64,000 nt of DNA from Tipula vernalis (Eukaryota; Arthropoda; Insecta; Diptera; Tipulidae): NCBI GenBank assembly GCA_958295665.1, contig OY282560.1:268251315-268315314 (forward strand), given 5' to 3'. A program made the translations under genes and the position numbers. This document shows positions 30,177 to 40,551 of this stretch, piece after piece. Every line of letters starts with the position of its first letter. Positions within the stretch are counted from its first letter, which is position 1. The notes beneath the pieces were generated by a model. It ran no database searches. It was not told where the DNA came from and saw only the letters and a list, made by a program, of their open reading frames with translations.

Positions 30177-31880
30177 TTGAACAATCTCACTCAACAATTA
30201 AGAAGAGATATCAAAGAATTGAAAGATGAATCAATCAGCAACTATTTAAGAAAATTAACTAATGATAACAGTACTGATTATTCTCTTTGGAAAGCAACCA
30301 AAAGAATCAAAAGACCAATAATGCAGATTCCCCCAATAAAAATAGCAGGTGAGAAATGGGCTAGAAATAATGAAGACAAAGCTCGAGAATTTGCCGAACA
30401 CCTCGAAAAAATATTCCAGCCACATGAAGACCAAACGTTGGAAGCCGAGATAATAACTGAACAAGCTGTGCAAGAAAGTAAAGAAATCCTACCCACAACA
30501 CCAAAAGAAGTCATGCGTGAGATAAAAGCTAATATGAATACGAAAAAAGCTCCTGGGTACGATCTTATTACTGCAGAAATCTTAAAAGAACTGCCAAGGA
30601 AAGCTCTGGTGAAACTCACCAATCTTATAAATGCAGCATTTAGAATCAAATGTGTACCAAGCTTATGGAAAATTGCAGAAGTAATTATGATCCCAAAACC
30701 TGAGAAACCACCACACATAACATCGTCTTATAGGCCAATTTCGCTATTGCCAGTCATGTCCAAACTCTTTGAGAAGCTTCTGGTAAAAAGATTAAATCCG
30801 ATAATCGAGAGTAAAAACTTGATCCCAAATCATCAGTTCGGTTTTCGCAGCTAACACTCAACAATTGATCAAGTACACAGAATAACCAGTATAATTGAGA
30901 AAGCATTAGAGGAGAAAAAATTCTGTTCAACAGTATTTCTAGATGTTGCACAAGCATTTGATAGAGTGTGGCACGAAGGACTTAACCACAAGTTAAGAAA
31001 TCTTCTACCAATGCAATTTGCTAAGATACTGGAATGTTACTTGAAAGATAGGTTCTTCAGGATTAAGTTAGATGATACATTTTCTGAATTAAAAGAAATC
31101 AATGCAGGAGTTCCACAGGGCAGTGTATTAGGGCCGGTTTTATACCTACTATACACTTATGATCTTCCTACATTAGAAAACAACACACTGGCAACTTTTG
31201 CAGATGATACGGCGAACTTAGCTGTTGGAAAAAGCAATGAAGAATCAACACAGAAGTTATAATCAGCTATAACTCAAATATATAAATGGACAAAAAAATG
31301 GAGAATAAAACTAAATGAAGCTAAATCAGTTCACATCAACTTTACAAACGGACGATTCGAACATATTCCGATTACCATAACTCGGGAAATAATACCGCAT
31401 GCAAACACAGCTAAGTATCTCGGCATGACCCTGGATGCTAAACTACGATGGAAAGCACACGTCAAGAAGAAAAGTGAAGAATTAAGACTTAAATACAGAA
31501 AAATGTATTGGCTGATGGGAAGGAACTCTCCTTTATCAACATACAACAAGCTTCTACTTTATAAGCAAATATTGAAACCGATTTGGACTTATGGTATTCA
31601 ACTTTGGGGTTGTACCAAACAGAGCAACGTAAATATCATCCAAAGATTTCAGAATATGGTATTAAGGAACATCGTTGATGCACCTTGGTATGTCAGGAAC
31701 AATGACCTTCATAGGGACCTTAAAATGAACCTCATCTTGAACCTACTGTTGAAATCCAGGAAAAAGAACGGAGACATGAAGAAAGGCTTCGCCAACATGT
31801 GAACATTGAGGCAACTCAGCTCCTAAGCATCACGAATTTAGTACGCAGACTTAAAAGAACCAAACCTTTTGAGCTGGTGT
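30177..31880 (+). pseudogene. LINE-C ORF2 reverse transcriptase with two nonsense codons
   Basis: From 30177 to about 31790 a single frame is readable with only two stops, TAA at 30852 (GFRS-stop-HSTIDQ) and TAA at 31260 (QKL-stop-SAITQ). It contains KKAPGYDLI, YRPISLLPVMSKLFEKLL, FLDVAQAFDRVW (first catalytic Asp), GVPQGSVLGP and TFADDTANLAVG (catalytic FADD), then KYLGMTLDAKLRWK and ILKPIWTYGIQLWGCT. A frameshift near 31730 precedes the C-terminus, which reads IEATQLL...RRLKRTKPFELV to about 31880. Confidence 0.88.
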
Positions 31881-32082
31881 GATTGTCAGTTTAAGCAGCA
31901 TTGTGCTGATCTAAAATCCACTACAAAGATGTGGTTTGCCACGCCAATGGGAAGAAGCCATAGATTAATTTAAGTTAGTAAATTAAGTCAGAAACAAATT
32001 GCTCATTAGTCCAGGAGACTAGATTGTAATTACATAAAATAAATAAATAAAAATTTATTTTAAATAAAAAAAAAAAAAAAAC

Positions 32083-33399
32083 TTTGAAGAAAGTCTAGTG
32101 TCTGAAATTTAGCCATTAATTGGAAAGTTATAAAGAATATAGTGTGAAAATCGCCAATTTTGAAATATTGAATTCAATAAATATATTTTTTTAACGCTGG
32201 ATGGTTGGTACATCATACCTCAGCAATACCTCGAGGGAGCTCATCATCTAAGCCAATGCCTTTAACCTATAGCGACTTGAACATAATCTTTAGCGGGATT
32301 GTTATAGGCGACGATGTGTGGATTTTCACGCCCTAGTCAGCTGATAGAAAAATGTATGATTGTGCAATCGGATTATGATGTCAATTAGATTATCCTGAAT
32401 AGTAGTTCTTAGACGGTAAAAGCATCGAATGTTACATGGACCTTGGTGCTACTAGCGGTTTTGAACAATGCTTGACATTGGAAGGTAACATATATTTAAG
32501 TATTCCTTCATAAAATTTACGTAGGCCTCTCCGGTGTAAAGGATTCCCATTTAATTTTTTCTTTTCAAGCAAATACATAGAATGACAGTGGTATCGATTC
32601 ACGATTTTCCGTTTTTCATCGAAAAAAAAATCATTGACTTGGTTTCATCATCATTTAAGCTTGGCTAGGTGCACATTTCTTCAGTTTTCTAAAACTTCTG
32701 AAGCAAATTTTCTACAACGGACCATTCTAACTAGTCGTCTTTAAATCAAACTTGCATTGAAGTTAACTTAAGCAATTATAGTTCGGGATAATTGTATCTT
32801 CCAATATAAAGCTTTCACTAATAAGGCAGCCAAATCTGCTGTTTCCTGCTATTAGACTATGCTCCTCCTTATATGCCATTTTGCCATCAGTGAAAAAATT
32901 GGTCGCAACCATTAAACAGTTAAAAAAATATTTAACGGTTACCTGAATAATGATGGATGATTTCTCCGTTAAATTGTGAATTGATAAAACTCCAACAAAT
33001 TCATTATTTCGATAATCACACGTTTCTTAGGTTAGATTCGCCATGTGTTGAGAAAAATAATGTTTGTGAACTACTTCGGTTAAATAATTTACGCTGGATT
33101 GCAATAAATACTAGCAAATTTATATAAATACTTTTAAGTAATTTATTAAGGTACTCGTATAATAATTTTATTGATATTTAATGATTTTATATTTTTTTAG
33201 GTTCATGTTACTTTCACAGTTTTACAATAATAATTACAATAAATTTTGACCAAATCATATATAAAAATACGTTGACACACTGATTCCAATCATTTAAAGG
33301 GTTTTCCGAGCAGAATATTATTGTGGTTCTAAAGGATGAACTTATCAGGAACTTAAGAAAGATCAACCGCTTCAACATGCTATAGCAAAATCAAGCAAA
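32083..33399. other. No gene seen
   Basis: AT-rich sequence without a recognisable frame, repeat or RNA gene. Possibly old, unrecognisable transposon sequence. Confidence 0.6.
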
Positions 33400-33436
33400 G
33401 GAGGACTTTCCTAAAGTTTCTTTAGGAAAGTCCTCC
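33400..33436. repeat. Perfect 16-bp inverted repeat with 5-nt loop
   Basis: The arms GGAGGACTTTCCTAAA (33400-33415) and TTTAGGAAAGTCCTCC (33421-33436) are exact reverse complements around GTTTC. The stem is half GC in an AT-rich surrounding. It could be a hairpin RNA, a recent cruciform-type duplication or part of an unrecognised element. Confidence 0.8.
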
Positions 33437-34854
33437 GCATGTCAAATTTTATAAAATCAATGAAAAAGAAAAGATTAGGTTTCGGGATAAAATACTATTT
33501 TTATATATAAGGTGATAATTATATGATAATAAAAATTAATGAAACGTTAATAAATTACAGCGATAACACAAAAACCATTATATTGACAATATTATCATTT
33601 ATTTAGACTATGTAGAATTTTAGAAAAAATGCGTATCTCTCTTTCAATATGGTATAAATATTAATCTATATTATGTCATGATAACAAAATGAACAAACGA
33701 GTATATAATTCGAGACCACAGCAAATCATCCCACAAAAAAAATATTTGGTTTATAGTTAATACTACATATAATAAAATAAAAAACCAACCAGCCAGAATG
33801 AAAATTTATTCATGCAAACAAATTTTATCATCGTACTTAATTACATGATTGTGTCAATAAGAACATAAATTTTAAGCGAATTTTCAAAAAAAAGCTACAT
33901 AAAATAATCACAATAAAAATGAAACGAGAAAAACGCAACTTGAAACTAAAAATATTTTTATGACAATGATTGACGTTTCAAATAATTTGTACATACTCGT
34001 ACTATATACTCGTTCGTATCTCTATTCTCTGTAACATGTAGACAAAATAATAATCCTAACCATAAATTAATTAATTTAATCTTCTAACATTTCTTTAATG
34101 GATATTTCTTCATTTTATCATCTATCCAAAAGTATTAAGTTATATTTAGTTTGTTTGTGTGTAATTTAATATTGTTAGTTTTGTATGTTAACGGGTTTCA
34201 ATTAAAATGTTGGTCTAATTTAAACCCCATCATAACTTTTACAAAAATGCTACACAGACTTTGAAAATAACTTGTAATTTAGCAATTAGATTTTTAGCAT
34301 TCTCCAGGTTTCGTGAAATTACCTTAAAATCCGATGTGACTTGAGTGTCTACAGAAAGGTTTTAGTTTGAACGTTTTCCTACGAAACAGTTCATTTTGTC
34401 ACTCCATAACTTGATTTGTTGACTCAAGATCACATGAGTGATTGTTAGAAATTTGATACAGGAGAAACATCCGAAACAAATATAAGTAAATATCACTTAA
34501 GAAAGTGGGTGAACCAAAATAATTGTGTTTTATTATGTAAAATCTTTTGTTAGTGGTATTAGTCTAAGAGTAAAGAAGTCTGTGAAGTTAGCCCGAAATA
34601 ATTTGGTTCCTTTCTTGGCACCATCCCGAAAACAAATTGAACTTAAAAGTTTCTAAATTCAAATAAAAAGTTTCTAAATTCAAATTTAAAATTATTTTTT
34701 TATAGAAAAAATCTAAATTAAACTTGAATATTAAATTTTAAATTAAAAGAATATAAAATATTTGGTTTTTGATTTTTATCTTATTTTTCTTAGTGTAGCG
34801 TATTATGGTAGCGCTTTAAATTATATTCCACCATTACCAGAGATAAAGTCCTAT
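33437..34854. other. No gene seen
   Basis: Strongly AT-rich; no frame, RNA gene or element recognised. A short direct repeat (AAGTTTCTAAATTCAAAT) is at 34645-34685. Confidence 0.6.
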
Positions 34855-35932
34855 AGTAACCGAACTAAAAATCTCTCGGATTAAGTCTATTGGATTTCGA
34901 GATTGACATACTAACACCTTATTTCCGACAAGAAATAGAAGAACTGGCCGAAAATCGAAAATGAGCTGGGAATACGCTATGGTTTTAACATTTTGTTTCA
35001 CTCGTTCTGCTGTATTGGCCGAATTAAAATTCTCTCGGATTGAGACTATAGCGTTTTGAGATTGGCATACTAGTGGCTTACTCAGGATAAGAATTAGTCT
35101 AAATCGTTAAGTGGTAACTTGCCGAAAATGGAAAATTGGCTGGGAATATGCTACGGTTTTAATATTTTATTTTACTCGTTCTGCTGTATTGACAAAACTA
35201 ATAATCTTTCGGATTAAGGCTATAGAGTTTTAAGATTGGCATATACTAACACCTCATTTCCGACAAGAAATACTCCAAATCGTCCGTGGCAACTTGCCGA
35301 AAAATGAGAATGGGCTGGGAATAGAGCTAAGGTTTTAACATTTTATTTCACTCATTCTGCTGTATTGACCAAACTATAAATCGCTCGGATTAAGGCAATA
35401 GCGTTTTAAGATTGGCATACTAACACCTTATTTCCGACAATAAATATTCCAAATCGCTCTGTGGCAACTTGCCGAAAATAGAAAATAGGCAGGGAATACG
35501 CTACGATTTTAACATTTTATTTCACTCGTTCTCCTGTATTGACCGAACTAAAATTCTCTCCGATTGAGGCTATAAGGTTTTGAGATGGGCGTACCAACGG
35601 CTTACTCCTGCTAAGAACTAATCAAAATCGTTCAGTGCCAACTTGCCGAAAATCGAAAATGGGCTGGAAATTTCGCCTCGGTTTTAACATTTTTTTTTCA
35701 CTCGTTCTGCTGTATTGACCAAACTAGAAATCTCTCGGATTAAGGCTATAGAGTTTTAACATTGGCATACTTACACCTCATTTCCGACAAGAAATATTCA
35801 AAATCGCTTCTTGGAAATTTCCCGAAAATCGAAAATGGGCTGGAAATACGCTACGGTTTTAACATTTTATTTCACTCGTTGTGCTGTATTGACCAAACTA
35901 ATAATCTCTCGGATTAAGGCAATAGGTTTTAA
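34855..35932 (+). repeat. ~175-bp satellite, six monomers plus a partial, two monomer types
   Basis: The landmark TCGGAT recurs with its last base at about 34881, 35040, 35214, 35390, 35564, 35740 and 35914, giving spacings of 159, 174, 176, 174, 176 and 174. Shared words are TTCACTCGTTCTGCTGTATT and CTTGCCGAAAAT. Type A monomers carry ACTAACACCT(C/T)ATTTCCGACAAGAAAT; type B carry GGCTTACTC..G.TAAGAA instead. The order is A, B, A, A, B, A, A(partial). The first monomer has a ~15-bp deletion after AGAAATAG. The array ends at GGTTTTAAG near 35932, before CAGTGGTGTAAC. Confidence 0.9.
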
Positions 35933-36027
35933 GCAGTGGTGTAACTAAGTACCCCCAGCATCCAGGGCCCCACGATCATTGGCGCGCACGAGATTTATCA
36001 GGCGTTCGAATATTATGACGATTTATA

Positions 36028-36203
36028 TTCACCAAGAAAAAGCAATCCGGCTCGATGAAAGATTATCTTTCTGCTGTCAAAGAAATCTGCCAAAAAATCC
36101 AACAATTTCGCTCGACGGATGATTGACTTTTCTTGACAAATCGAACAGTTTGACAGCAGAAAGATCATCTTTCATCGAGCCGGATTGTTTTTTTCTTGGT
36201 GAA
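36028..36203. mobile_element. 176-bp foldback/MITE-like element
   Basis: Left arm 36028-36081 (TTCACCAAGAAAAAGCAATC...) and right arm 36149-36203 (...TTTTTTTCTTGGTGAA) are nearly perfect reverse complements of about 54 bp around a 67-bp centre. There is no coding capacity. This is the structure of a small non-autonomous inverted-repeat transposon. The flanking TATA-like bases leave the target duplication unclear. Confidence 0.75.
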
Positions 36204-36689
36204 TCGAAACTGTCATTAGTTCAAAGTCAAGATTAGAGAGATGGTATCTCAGATTAAGCTTAAAATACACCTGGGGTGACATGTCGTAACATCGAAATTA
36301 TCGATGTTCGATGTTTTATCGATATTTTCGAAAGATTGGTATGTTATGTTATAACATTTTCGACCATCATTTTTTTCGCTTTTGTATCACTTTTTAATTT
36401 CATTTCGATTGTCAAGTAATTTGTGTAGAAATTTATAAAACTAAGCGATTTGGCGGCGTTATAAATAAAATTATAAAAATTAACTTAAAAAAAACGAAAA
36501 AATTAATATAAAATTAATAACATATTTTAAAATTAATTTAAAAAAACGCAAGTATTTATAAAAATACCACATGTAGGTACACATTTATATTTTTTCGTCA
36601 TGATTTAATATTTTGTAACTTGTGTTACGTATATAATATGTGTAATATATGTACATATTTTAGGGATAAACAAAAAAAAAATAACGACA

Positions 36690-37294
36690 TGCCAGCAGTT
36701 CGAGGAAATGGTGTCATTTTTAGAAATCCACCCAGAATTGGTAACGGGAAAGTTTGTTGGGTTAAATCCCAAGTTAGCCGCCATCGAATTTTGGGAAGAG
36801 TTAACCGTTAAGTTAAACTCAATTGGCCCACCGATACGAGACGAAGAGGGCTGGAAGAAGGTAAGAAGGCATATATGCGATAGAATAATTATAATATAAT
36901 ACAAAATATGTCGTTATAGGTGTGGGCTGACTTAAAAAATAAAGTAAAGAAAAAATTAAGAAACGAGTATGCCGACAAAAATAAGACCGGGGGAGGTAAA
37001 AAAGGCGTAAAACTTTCCAATTTTGAAGAGCGTGTGGTAACGCTAAGTGGTATGCGGCAATGTGTAATTGAATTGGAAGGTCGGGATTTCGGAAACGTAA
37101 GCGAGGGAGAGATAGTGGTTGAGGCAAATTTAGGAACACAAGGAGAGGAAGAAGACATTATAGAGCCAACGGGATCAAACACGATCCAGAGGGTTAGAAA
37201 ACGGTCCGTTGTCAAACGGAGAATAACAACACAGCAGAAGATTTTGGACGAATTAAAATCGCAAGGAAACGCGCAAGCGGTTCGTTTCGACTAA
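36690..37294 (+). CDS. Harbinger Myb/SANT-like DNA-binding protein (two exons)
   Basis: In PIF/Harbinger elements this partner protein helps bring the transposase to the nucleus and the transposon ends. Exon 1 runs to 36860 and reads QQFEEMVSFLEIHPELVTGK, FVGLNPKLAAIEFWEELTVK and RDEEGWKK. A 59-bp intron follows (GTAAG at 36861, TTATAG ending 36919). Exon 2 (36920-37294) continues in phase as VWADLKNKVKKKLRNEYADK, then a Gly/Lys linker, an acidic stretch and a basic VRKRSVVKRR near the end. The tryptophan spacing matches the Myb/SANT-like (regulatory zeste) domain. The first in-frame ATG is at 36708; the reading continues upstream to about 36670, so an upstream exon may supply the real start. 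Confidence 0.85.
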
Positions 37295-37572
37295 CTTAAA
37301 AAATTATTAAAAGAACACAATTCAATAAATTTGAAAAGGTTGAAAATTGAGGAGAGGGTCTTGGAGCTGAAAGAGGCAAAAAACTCTGCTTCAATTTTAT
37401 AATTTATATATTTTTAACTATTTTTAAAAACTCTGCTTCAATTTTATAATTTATATATTTTTATTTAAACTGAAATATTTTAACTCTGTAATTTTATTTT
37501 ATTTTGAAATATATTTTTATTAAATAAAATGTCTTTCGTTTATGAAAATTCTAAAAAAATGAATTTGATAAA

Positions 37573-38788
37573 TTAAAAACAGTTTATTATACTGTTTCTT
37601 ATTCCCACAGCCGTTGGTTCACCTTCGAGCTCCTCGAAATCGAATTGCTGCTCTAAAATTATTGAGTCATTTTCTTCTGGCTGGAATCGTTCATTGTTCA
37701 TCTCAATTTGGTTTATTATTCCCAAATTGAAAAGCGCACAACAAACATTTATAATTTTAATCACTTTTTGGGGTGAATAGCGCAACACCCTTTCCCCCAA
37801 CAAGCAGCGGAACGTATTTTTTAAAAGACCATTACACCTTTCTATGGGGTTTCGCATTCGAGCGTGTAATAAATTGTACCGCTTTTGACTTTCAGTGGGG
37901 TTACGGTACGGTGTCATAAGCCAGGGTTCTAATGGGTAGCCGGAATCACCCAAGATCCAAGTATTAGTTGCCCCATTTTGATAGGATTCCTCCATTTTTT
38001 GCCTATCTCTTGAAAGGGCCCATATGACAGCATCATGTGATGATCCTGGATATCTTGCACACACTGATAAAATTAACAGATCATAGTTGCAAATCTAAAA
38101 ATTAATCAACTTTTTTATTTTGAATATACTTTATATTTTTTATACTGCAAAAAGTGATACTTACTAGTTGGACATTCAACGAGTATTTTCCACGTCTATC
38201 AACAAAAATATATTCATTTTCGGCTGGGGCGATAATATCCACATGGGTGCAGTCAACACAACCAATAACTCCAGGATGTGTGGTTTTTTCAAAAAAACGT
38301 TGCTTATTGGCAGCTTTTTCTTGGTCGTTTGGAAATTTAATAAACTTCGGACAAATAATTTGTTCCAAAAGCATTGTAATTTCTGTTATAGACCTACAAA
38401 TCATCGATTGATCCATAGAAGGCAACGCTATATCCCCTACTGTTCGCTGATATGAACCCGTAGCGTAGAAATTCAATACAGCCGCTAACCGGGTTGTTAA
38501 TGAAATTTTTGTGTTCTGTGTACCATCAGGAATGTGCGGAGAAAGTTCATTTAATAAATACCGGAACATGTCTTTCGTGACACGAAACGACTCAATAAAC
38601 CTAAAAAGTACGATTTTATTATTAATTTAAATGAAATAATATGAATTTATGAACACAACATACTTGTAATTTTCCATATCCATCACATCGTATCGATCTC
38701 TCAGATAACGCTTTTCAATGGAGTATTTAATAGTTTCTTCATCTTCGTAATTGAGCGCCCAAAAAAATCCACATGTCCCAAAATCCAT
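37573..38788 (-). CDS. Harbinger transposase, DDE_Tnp_4 type (three exons)
   Basis: Three minus-strand exons join in phase to about 360 residues: 38788-38664 (MDFGTCGFFWALNYEDEET), 38600-38165 (FIESFRVTKDMFRYLLNELS...) and 38094-37573 (ICNYDLLILSVCARYPGSS...). Introns are 63 and 70 bp, with GTATG..TTTTTAG and GTAAGT..TTTTTAG borders. Catalytic residues are the Asp in VIGCVDCTHVD (about 158), the Asp in WILGDSGYPLEPW (about 237) and the Glu in RNPIERCNGLLK (about 272). The length fits HARBI1-like transposases. It cuts and inserts the element, giving the CTG duplication. No stop or frameshift is seen. Regulation is not visible. Confidence 0.9.
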
Positions 38789-39013
38789 ATTTAATAATAT
38801 TATTAATGTTTTATAATATATTTAAAGTATTTAACACTTTTCTTTATAATGTTTTGACATCTGTAGACCTGTCATTTAAAACATAGAAAAAGGGTTACCA
38901 TATTGGAATATCGACAATCGAACGAAAAAGTTATAACATACCAAAAATATTTTTTTTCGCTTCGATGATCATTATAACGAAGCGAATCGAAGTGATGTTG
39001 CAACATGTCACCC

Positions 39014-39198
39014 CTGACTCTTTTTTTACACGGTCTTTTTAACACTGCTTTTGATTAACCACCGATATTTTTTTAAGGTTTAAATGCCGTTATAAGTACC
39101 TGTATCATCTGAAATGAGGTTTCACCGAATAATCCGTAAAAAAATATCGGTGTTAAATTAAAAGCAGTGTTAAAAATACCGTGTAAAACAAGAGTCAG
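39014..39198. mobile_element. Small palindromic element hit by the Harbinger insertion
   Basis: Left arm 39014-39075 (CTGACTCTTTTTTTACACGG...) and right arm 39138-39198 (...CCGTGTAAAACAAGAGTCAG) are reverse complements of about 60 bp with few mismatches around a 62-bp centre. Its left tip is where Harbinger landed: the pre-insertion sequence would read ...ATACAC then CTGACTC. It is a MITE-like non-autonomous element. Confidence 0.75.
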
Positions 39199-39991
39199 GG
39201 TAGACTACCCTTTTAAATTTGCAGAATATTTCTAGAAAATTTTTAAGAAAAGGCGGTTGTCTATAGTTTTTTGAGAAAGAAGAAATTAATCATGTTGCTA
39301 TTAGATATTTTCTTAAGACAGGCCCAACAATTTCTTCTCGGTTGCTAAAGGTGCCCATACAAATAAAAATGGGTTTAGGTTTTGACAGATAGTTAAATTT
39401 GCTAAACTCGTTTGGAATTATGGATTTCGACATCAAACGATAACGATTTTAGTGTTTGCTGGATTGACTTATTTGTAACATGCATTTTGCGCTCCCAATT
39501 TACCTCTTTTGCGCATCAAATTCAACCTTTTACAAATCAAGTTTTGATTAGAAAAGGTTGAGTTTGATTTGCAAAAGATTGAATGTCGTGACAACTGATT
39601 AAATTTCTTTTGCAAAATTTAAATTTTATTTGAAAAAGGATGACATATTTGTTAAAAGGAGCTAATACTAATCTGAAAAACAAGAAACTGTTGAAACTTT
39701 CTTCCTAGAAAAATACCTAATCGCGACGGAAAACAATTTCTTGTTTGCCTCGTTAGGAGCGCCTTTGTCCTTAGAAAGATTTCATGTTCTAATCACTATT
39801 AACATTTCTCTAGATTATTGCAGTTAGCACGGAAATAGGGTGCATGATGTTCGAGAATTAATTGGTGTTTCGGAAGAGTCAGGTTATTGAGATTTTCGAG
39901 GTTATCCGAGTATGTTTGAGATTGTAGAGTGTATTTGATGGTTCGATGTTACTCTGGTACTATTTGAGGGTTTTATTCTTATTGTATATCA
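39199..39991. other. No gene seen
   Basis: No frame or family recognised. A small imperfect inverted repeat (AAATTCAACCTTTT against AAAAGGTTGAGTTT) lies at 39517-39565. Confidence 0.6.
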
Positions 39992-40551
39992 ACTTTTTTT
40001 TTTAACTTTTATTTATTTGGCATAATTTAATACAAAGGGTAATTTTACACTTAATTAGTAACTCAAATTTTGAGCTTAACCTCCTTGGCTTTACTTGAAA
40101 TAGGATCTTATTTTTTTCTTTAAGTTATAAAATATGTGGGGGACATCGTAATACAATTTAAATAGAATATATAATCTAGTAGTTTGCCATCTTATTCTAC
40201 CTTAACCTAAATACCTAAACTAATCAAAAGTTAAACATTCAATTTTAATTTAAGTTATTAATTAAATCGTTATTTACATTATATGTCATATGGCAATAAT
40301 ACTTTTGTCTAGCTTCAGAAATTAAATCTTCTATAAACCTCATATGGGTTTCACGATGAACTCTTATCGTTCTACATATATCGAATAGGAACTTTTAGGA
40401 ATTTGTTTTGAAGAATCTAAATTTTATTTCTATTTGTGTTTTTTGCGTTGGACCATATGGGTGAACCATATAGAATAACGCTCAAAACCATTACTTTATA
40501 TAGTAGTATTTTATTTCTGAAGCTAAGTTGACTATTCTTATTTAGAAGTGG

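Larger units (their letters stand above)
27560..32082 (+). mobile_element. LINE-C: Jockey-like LINE, near full length, broken frames
   Basis: About 190 bp of leader, ORF1 (27754-29240 region), ORF2 (29250-31880) and an A-run at 32066-32082 preceded by AATAAATAAA. It is colinear with LINE-A and LINE-D and has fewer lesions than LINE-A: the reverse transcriptase is in one frame with two nonsense codons. The left end is approximate and I could not match a target-site duplication to the bases after the tail (ACTTTGAAGAAAG). Confidence 0.88.
36274..39013. mobile_element. PIF/Harbinger DNA transposon with both genes
   Basis: A 2740-bp element with terminal inverted repeats GGGTGACATGTCGTAACATC (left) and GGGTGACATGTTGCAACATC (right, reverse complement), flanked by a 3-bp duplication CTG (36271-36273, 39014-39016). 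PIF/Harbinger elements make 3-bp duplications and carry a DDE transposase plus a Myb/SANT-like protein; both are here, convergent (one on each strand, tail to tail at 37294/37573). All three transposase catalytic acids are readable and neither gene shows a stop, so it may be intact. Confidence 0.9.

Noticed and set aside
34855..35932. CRISPR-like array
   Set aside because: Monomers are about 175 bp and contiguous with no short repeat/spacer pattern; this is a satellite.
36608..37215. Hydrophobic minus-strand frames opposite the Myb/SANT-like gene
   Set aside because: Shadows of the coding strand and low-complexity AT sequence; no start context or homology.
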